Shown here: positions 62,178 to 64,000 of the stretch, in pieces
How the letters are laid out: each line of letters begins with the position of its first letter
How positions within the stretch are numbered: position 1 is the stretch's first letter
Source: Bosea sp. 29B
Lineage (GTDB): Bacteria > Pseudomonadota > Alphaproteobacteria > Rhizobiales > Beijerinckiaceae
Assembly: GCF_902506165.1 (NCBI RefSeq)
Contig: NZ_LR733817.1
Coordinates: forward strand, 3,767,937-3,831,936
Direction of reading: 5' to 3'
Length of the DNA: 64,000 nucleotides
Program-made: the position numbers and the translations under genes
The notes under the pieces: generated by a model
Databases searched by the model: none
What the model was told of the DNA's origin: nothing
The model's input: the letters and a program-made list of their open reading frames with translations, nothing else

Positions 62178-63167
62178 GTGAAAGCAGCATGGTATCAGCG
62201 CAAGGGACCGGCGACCGAGGTCCTTGAAGTCGGCGAGCAACCAAACCCGAAGCCGGGGCCGGGTGAGCTGTTGATCAGGGTCCGCGCCAGCGGCATCAAC
62301 CCATCCGACTGGAAGGGGCGCGCCGGCTGGCTCGGCCGCGACCAGATGCCGTTTCCGCTGGTCATCCCGCATCAGGACGGTGCCGGCGAGATCGTCGCCG
62401 CCGGTTCGCCCGAGCTGGAGAGCCGCATCGGCGAGCGGGTCTGGTTCTACGAGGCGTCGCTCGGCCGGCCCTTCGGCGGCGCGGCCGAGTATGTCGCGTT
62501 GCCGGCGCGGCAGGTCCAGCCACTGCCCGCCAGCGTCTCCTTCGAGGAGGGTGCTGCTCTCGGCGTGCCGGCGATGACGGCGCATCGCTGCGTCCTCGCC
62601 GACGGTTCGGTGGCAGGAAAGGTCGTGCTCGTCACTGGTGGGGCTGGCGCAGTCGGCCGCTACGCCATCCAGTTCGCCAAGCAAAGCGGGGCGCGGGTGA
62701 TTACGACGGTCAGCCGCGAGGAGCAGGCTCGCTCGGCGAAGGCGGCCGGCGCCGATCTCGTGCTCAACCGCCACAACGATGATCTCGCCGGGCGCATTCG
62801 CGAGTTCACCGGCAAGGAGCGTGGCGTCGACCGCGTCGTCGAGGTCGCCTTCGGCGCCAATCTCGACCTGACCATGCAGGTGCTGGCGCCGCGCGGCGTG
62901 ATCGCGACCTATTCATCCGATGCGGTTGCCGAGCCCGTTCTGCCCTATTGGCCGCTGCTCCAGCTCGATGCCGCGATCCGCTTCGTGCTGGTCTATGTCA
63001 TGGACGCGGCCGCGCATGACGAGGCCGCCGCTGCGATCGGGGAGGGGCTGCGGGGCGGCTGGCTCAGCCACGAGATCGCTGCGCGCTTCCCGCTCGACGA
63101 GATCGCGCAGGCGCATGAGCTGCTCGAAAGCGGCCGTGCAGTCGGCAAGGTCGTGGTGACCAGCTAG
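62178..63167 (+). CDS. NADPH:quinone oxidoreductase (MDR, zinc-less QOR type)
   Basis: This 329-aa MDR protein starts with VKAAWYQRKGPATEVLEVGEQPNPKPGPGELLIRVRASGINPSDWKGRAG and has VLVTGGAGAVGRYAIQFAKQSGARVITTVS as the NADP motif. The zinc-ligand cysteines are missing, as in quinone reductases. GTG 62178 is the start with AAGGAA upstream; the frame is open to 62142. It is divergent from an HxlR regulator, which suggests induction by electrophiles or quinones. Confidence 0.9.
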   Translation: MKAAWYQRKGPATEVLEVGEQPNPKPGPGELLIRVRASGINPSDWKGRAGWLGRDQMPFPLVIPHQDGAGEIVAAGSPELESRIGERVWFYEASLGRPFGGAAEYVALPARQVQPLPASVSFEEGAALGVPAMTAHRCVLADGSVAGKVVLVTGGAGAVGRYAIQFAKQSGARVITTVSREEQARSAKAAGADLVLNRHNDDLAGRIREFTGKERGVDRVVEVAFGANLDLTMQVLAPRGVIATYSSDAVAEPVLPYWPLLQLDAAIRFVLVYVMDAAAHDEAAAAIGEGLRGGWLSHEIAARFPLDEIAQAHELLESGRAVGKVVVTS

Positions 63168-63242
63168 CCCTCGCGTAGCGGGCGTGACGCCGTCTCGCCC
63201 GCTGCTCGAAATGGCCAGGTCGAAGCTGATGACGCGGCGCCC

Positions 63243-63977
63243 TCAGGCCGCTTCCGTCATCGCTCCGCCGAGGAAGAGTTGGGCGACACGGGGATCGGCG
63301 AGAATGGTGGCTGCCGGGCCCTGCATGCGGGTCTGGCCGAGCTCGAGCACCAGGCCTTCGTCGGAGATTTCCAGCGCCGAGCGGGCGTTCTGCTCGATCA
63401 TCAGGATGGTGACACCCTTGGCTCTGAGCTCCTTCAGGATGTCGAAGGTCTCCTGCACCAGCATCGGCGAGAGCCCGATCGAGGGCTCGTCGATCAGCAC
63501 CAGCTTGGGATCGAGCAACAGGCCGCGCACGATCTCGAGTTGCTTCTGCTGGCCGCCGGAGAGGGTCGAGGCCTGGACGTCGGCCTTGGCCCGCAGCGAC
63601 GGGAAGCGGTCGAGCGCCGCCTCGATCCGCCTGGGCATGTCGGTGATGTGGCTGCCGGCCGCGACCGCGCCGAGCTCGATATTGTGGCGCACCGAGAGCT
63701 CGGGGAAGATGTTGCGGCCCTGCGGCACATAGCAGATGCCGGCTTCCAGCAGCTTGCGCTGGTTCCAGTTGGTGATCTCCCGGCCTTCCAGCCGGATATG
63801 GCCTTCGCGCACCTTGAGCAGGCCGAAGATCGCCTTGAACACGGTCGACTTGCCGGCGCCGTTCGGGCCGATCACCGTGGTGATCGCGGCGCGCGGCACC
63901 TTGAAGCTCGTGCCGTTGAGGATGGTCATGGCGCCATAGCCGCCGACCACGCCGTCGAGTTCGAGGATGGGGGTCAT
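63243..63977 (-). CDS. Branched-chain-type ABC transporter ATP-binding protein (LivF-like)
   Basis: This 244-aa ATPase has Walker A GPNGAGKST, the LivF-type ICYVPQGRNIFPELSVRHNIELGA, signature LSGGQQKQLEIVRGLLLDPKLVLIDEPSIGLSP and the loop MIEQNARSALEISDEGLVLELG. GGAG lies 7 bases before ATG 63977. It should be the last gene of another importer operon whose other parts lie beyond the window edge. It is a different paralogue from the LivF at 49885. Confidence 0.92.
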   Translation of the reverse strand: MTPILELDGVVGGYGAMTILNGTSFKVPRAAITTVIGPNGAGKSTVFKAIFGLLKVREGHIRLEGREITNWNQRKLLEAGICYVPQGRNIFPELSVRHNIELGAVAAGSHITDMPRRIEAALDRFPSLRAKADVQASTLSGGQQKQLEIVRGLLLDPKLVLIDEPSIGLSPMLVQETFDILKELRAKGVTILMIEQNARSALEISDEGLVLELGQTRMQGPAATILADPRVAQLFLGGAMTEAA

Positions 63978-64000
63978 TCTCGTCTCCGTTCCCATTCACG

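Overview
The window looks like chromosomal DNA of a high-GC alphaproteobacterium of the Hyphomicrobiales (Rhizobiales), perhaps Bosea-like. The basis is the strong G/C third-position bias, an ffh-rpsP-rimM-trmD block, a NadQ-type regulator in front of nadA-nadB, and intergenic palindromes of kinds I associate with this order. Genus is inference only. I see no rRNA, tRNA, CRISPR array, insertion sequence or prophage. Coding density is high and nearly every gene has intact family motifs.

Layout. 1-5.0 kb: end of a TauE/SafE permease, an SDR dehydrogenase, a QorB-like reductase divergent from an HxlR regulator, and an EF-G-like GTPase. 5.0-7.2 kb: a 358-bp gap with several dyads, then a fadD-type acyl-CoA ligase. 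7.2-15.6 kb: mostly minus-strand genes, including the coupled dapF-mtaB pair, an exported GyrI-like protein, an MBL-fold hydrolase, a methyltransferase, LysE, a MazEF-type toxin-antitoxin pair and a CAP-domain lipoprotein. 15.8-20.7 kb: ffh, rpsP, rimM, a HAD phosphatase, a catB-type acetyltransferase and trmD. The last two genes before trmD interrupt the usual rimM-trmD order. 20.7-27 kb: a rhodanese, a sugar acetyltransferase, an aspartate-type aminotransferase, a transglutaminase-like protein, a cluster of very small minus-strand genes (44-101 aa), a YaiI protein and an orphan HExxH protein.

27-34 kb: a Bug-type solute receptor, a Rossmann-SAF oxidoreductase, a PQQ-type sugar dehydrogenase, small transport proteins (DUF486, SemiSWEET) and a lytic transglycosylase. 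34-42 kb: RidA, leuB, an NTF2-like protein whose ribosome binding site lies in a perfect 20-bp hairpin, an ABC exporter, an AraC regulator, an AprI/Inh-like protein and a cpdB-type nucleotidase. 42.3-52 kb: a CoA-transferase / acyl-CoA dehydrogenase / hydratase operon divergent from a complete branched-chain-type ABC importer (receptor, two permeases, two ATPases) plus an aldehyde dehydrogenase. Together these suggest uptake and CoA-dependent breakdown of a carboxylic acid. 52-64 kb: a methyltransferase, an Lrp/MFS divergent pair, nadQ-nadA-nadB, an alcohol dehydrogenase, a LysR/MBL-fold divergent pair, a second HxlR/quinone-oxidoreductase divergent pair, and an ABC ATPase of another operon that runs out of the window.

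Recurring themes are divergent regulator-target pairs with visible dyads, and at least nine intergenic palindromic elements of a few families. One of these forms the 3' end of trmD, one lies inside the importer operon and one lies inside the rpsP-rimM gap. No single new multi-gene system stands out. The most testable points are the ribosome-binding-site hairpin, the catB insertion in the translation operon, the two redox HxlR modules, the small-protein cluster and the orphan metalloprotease-like protein.
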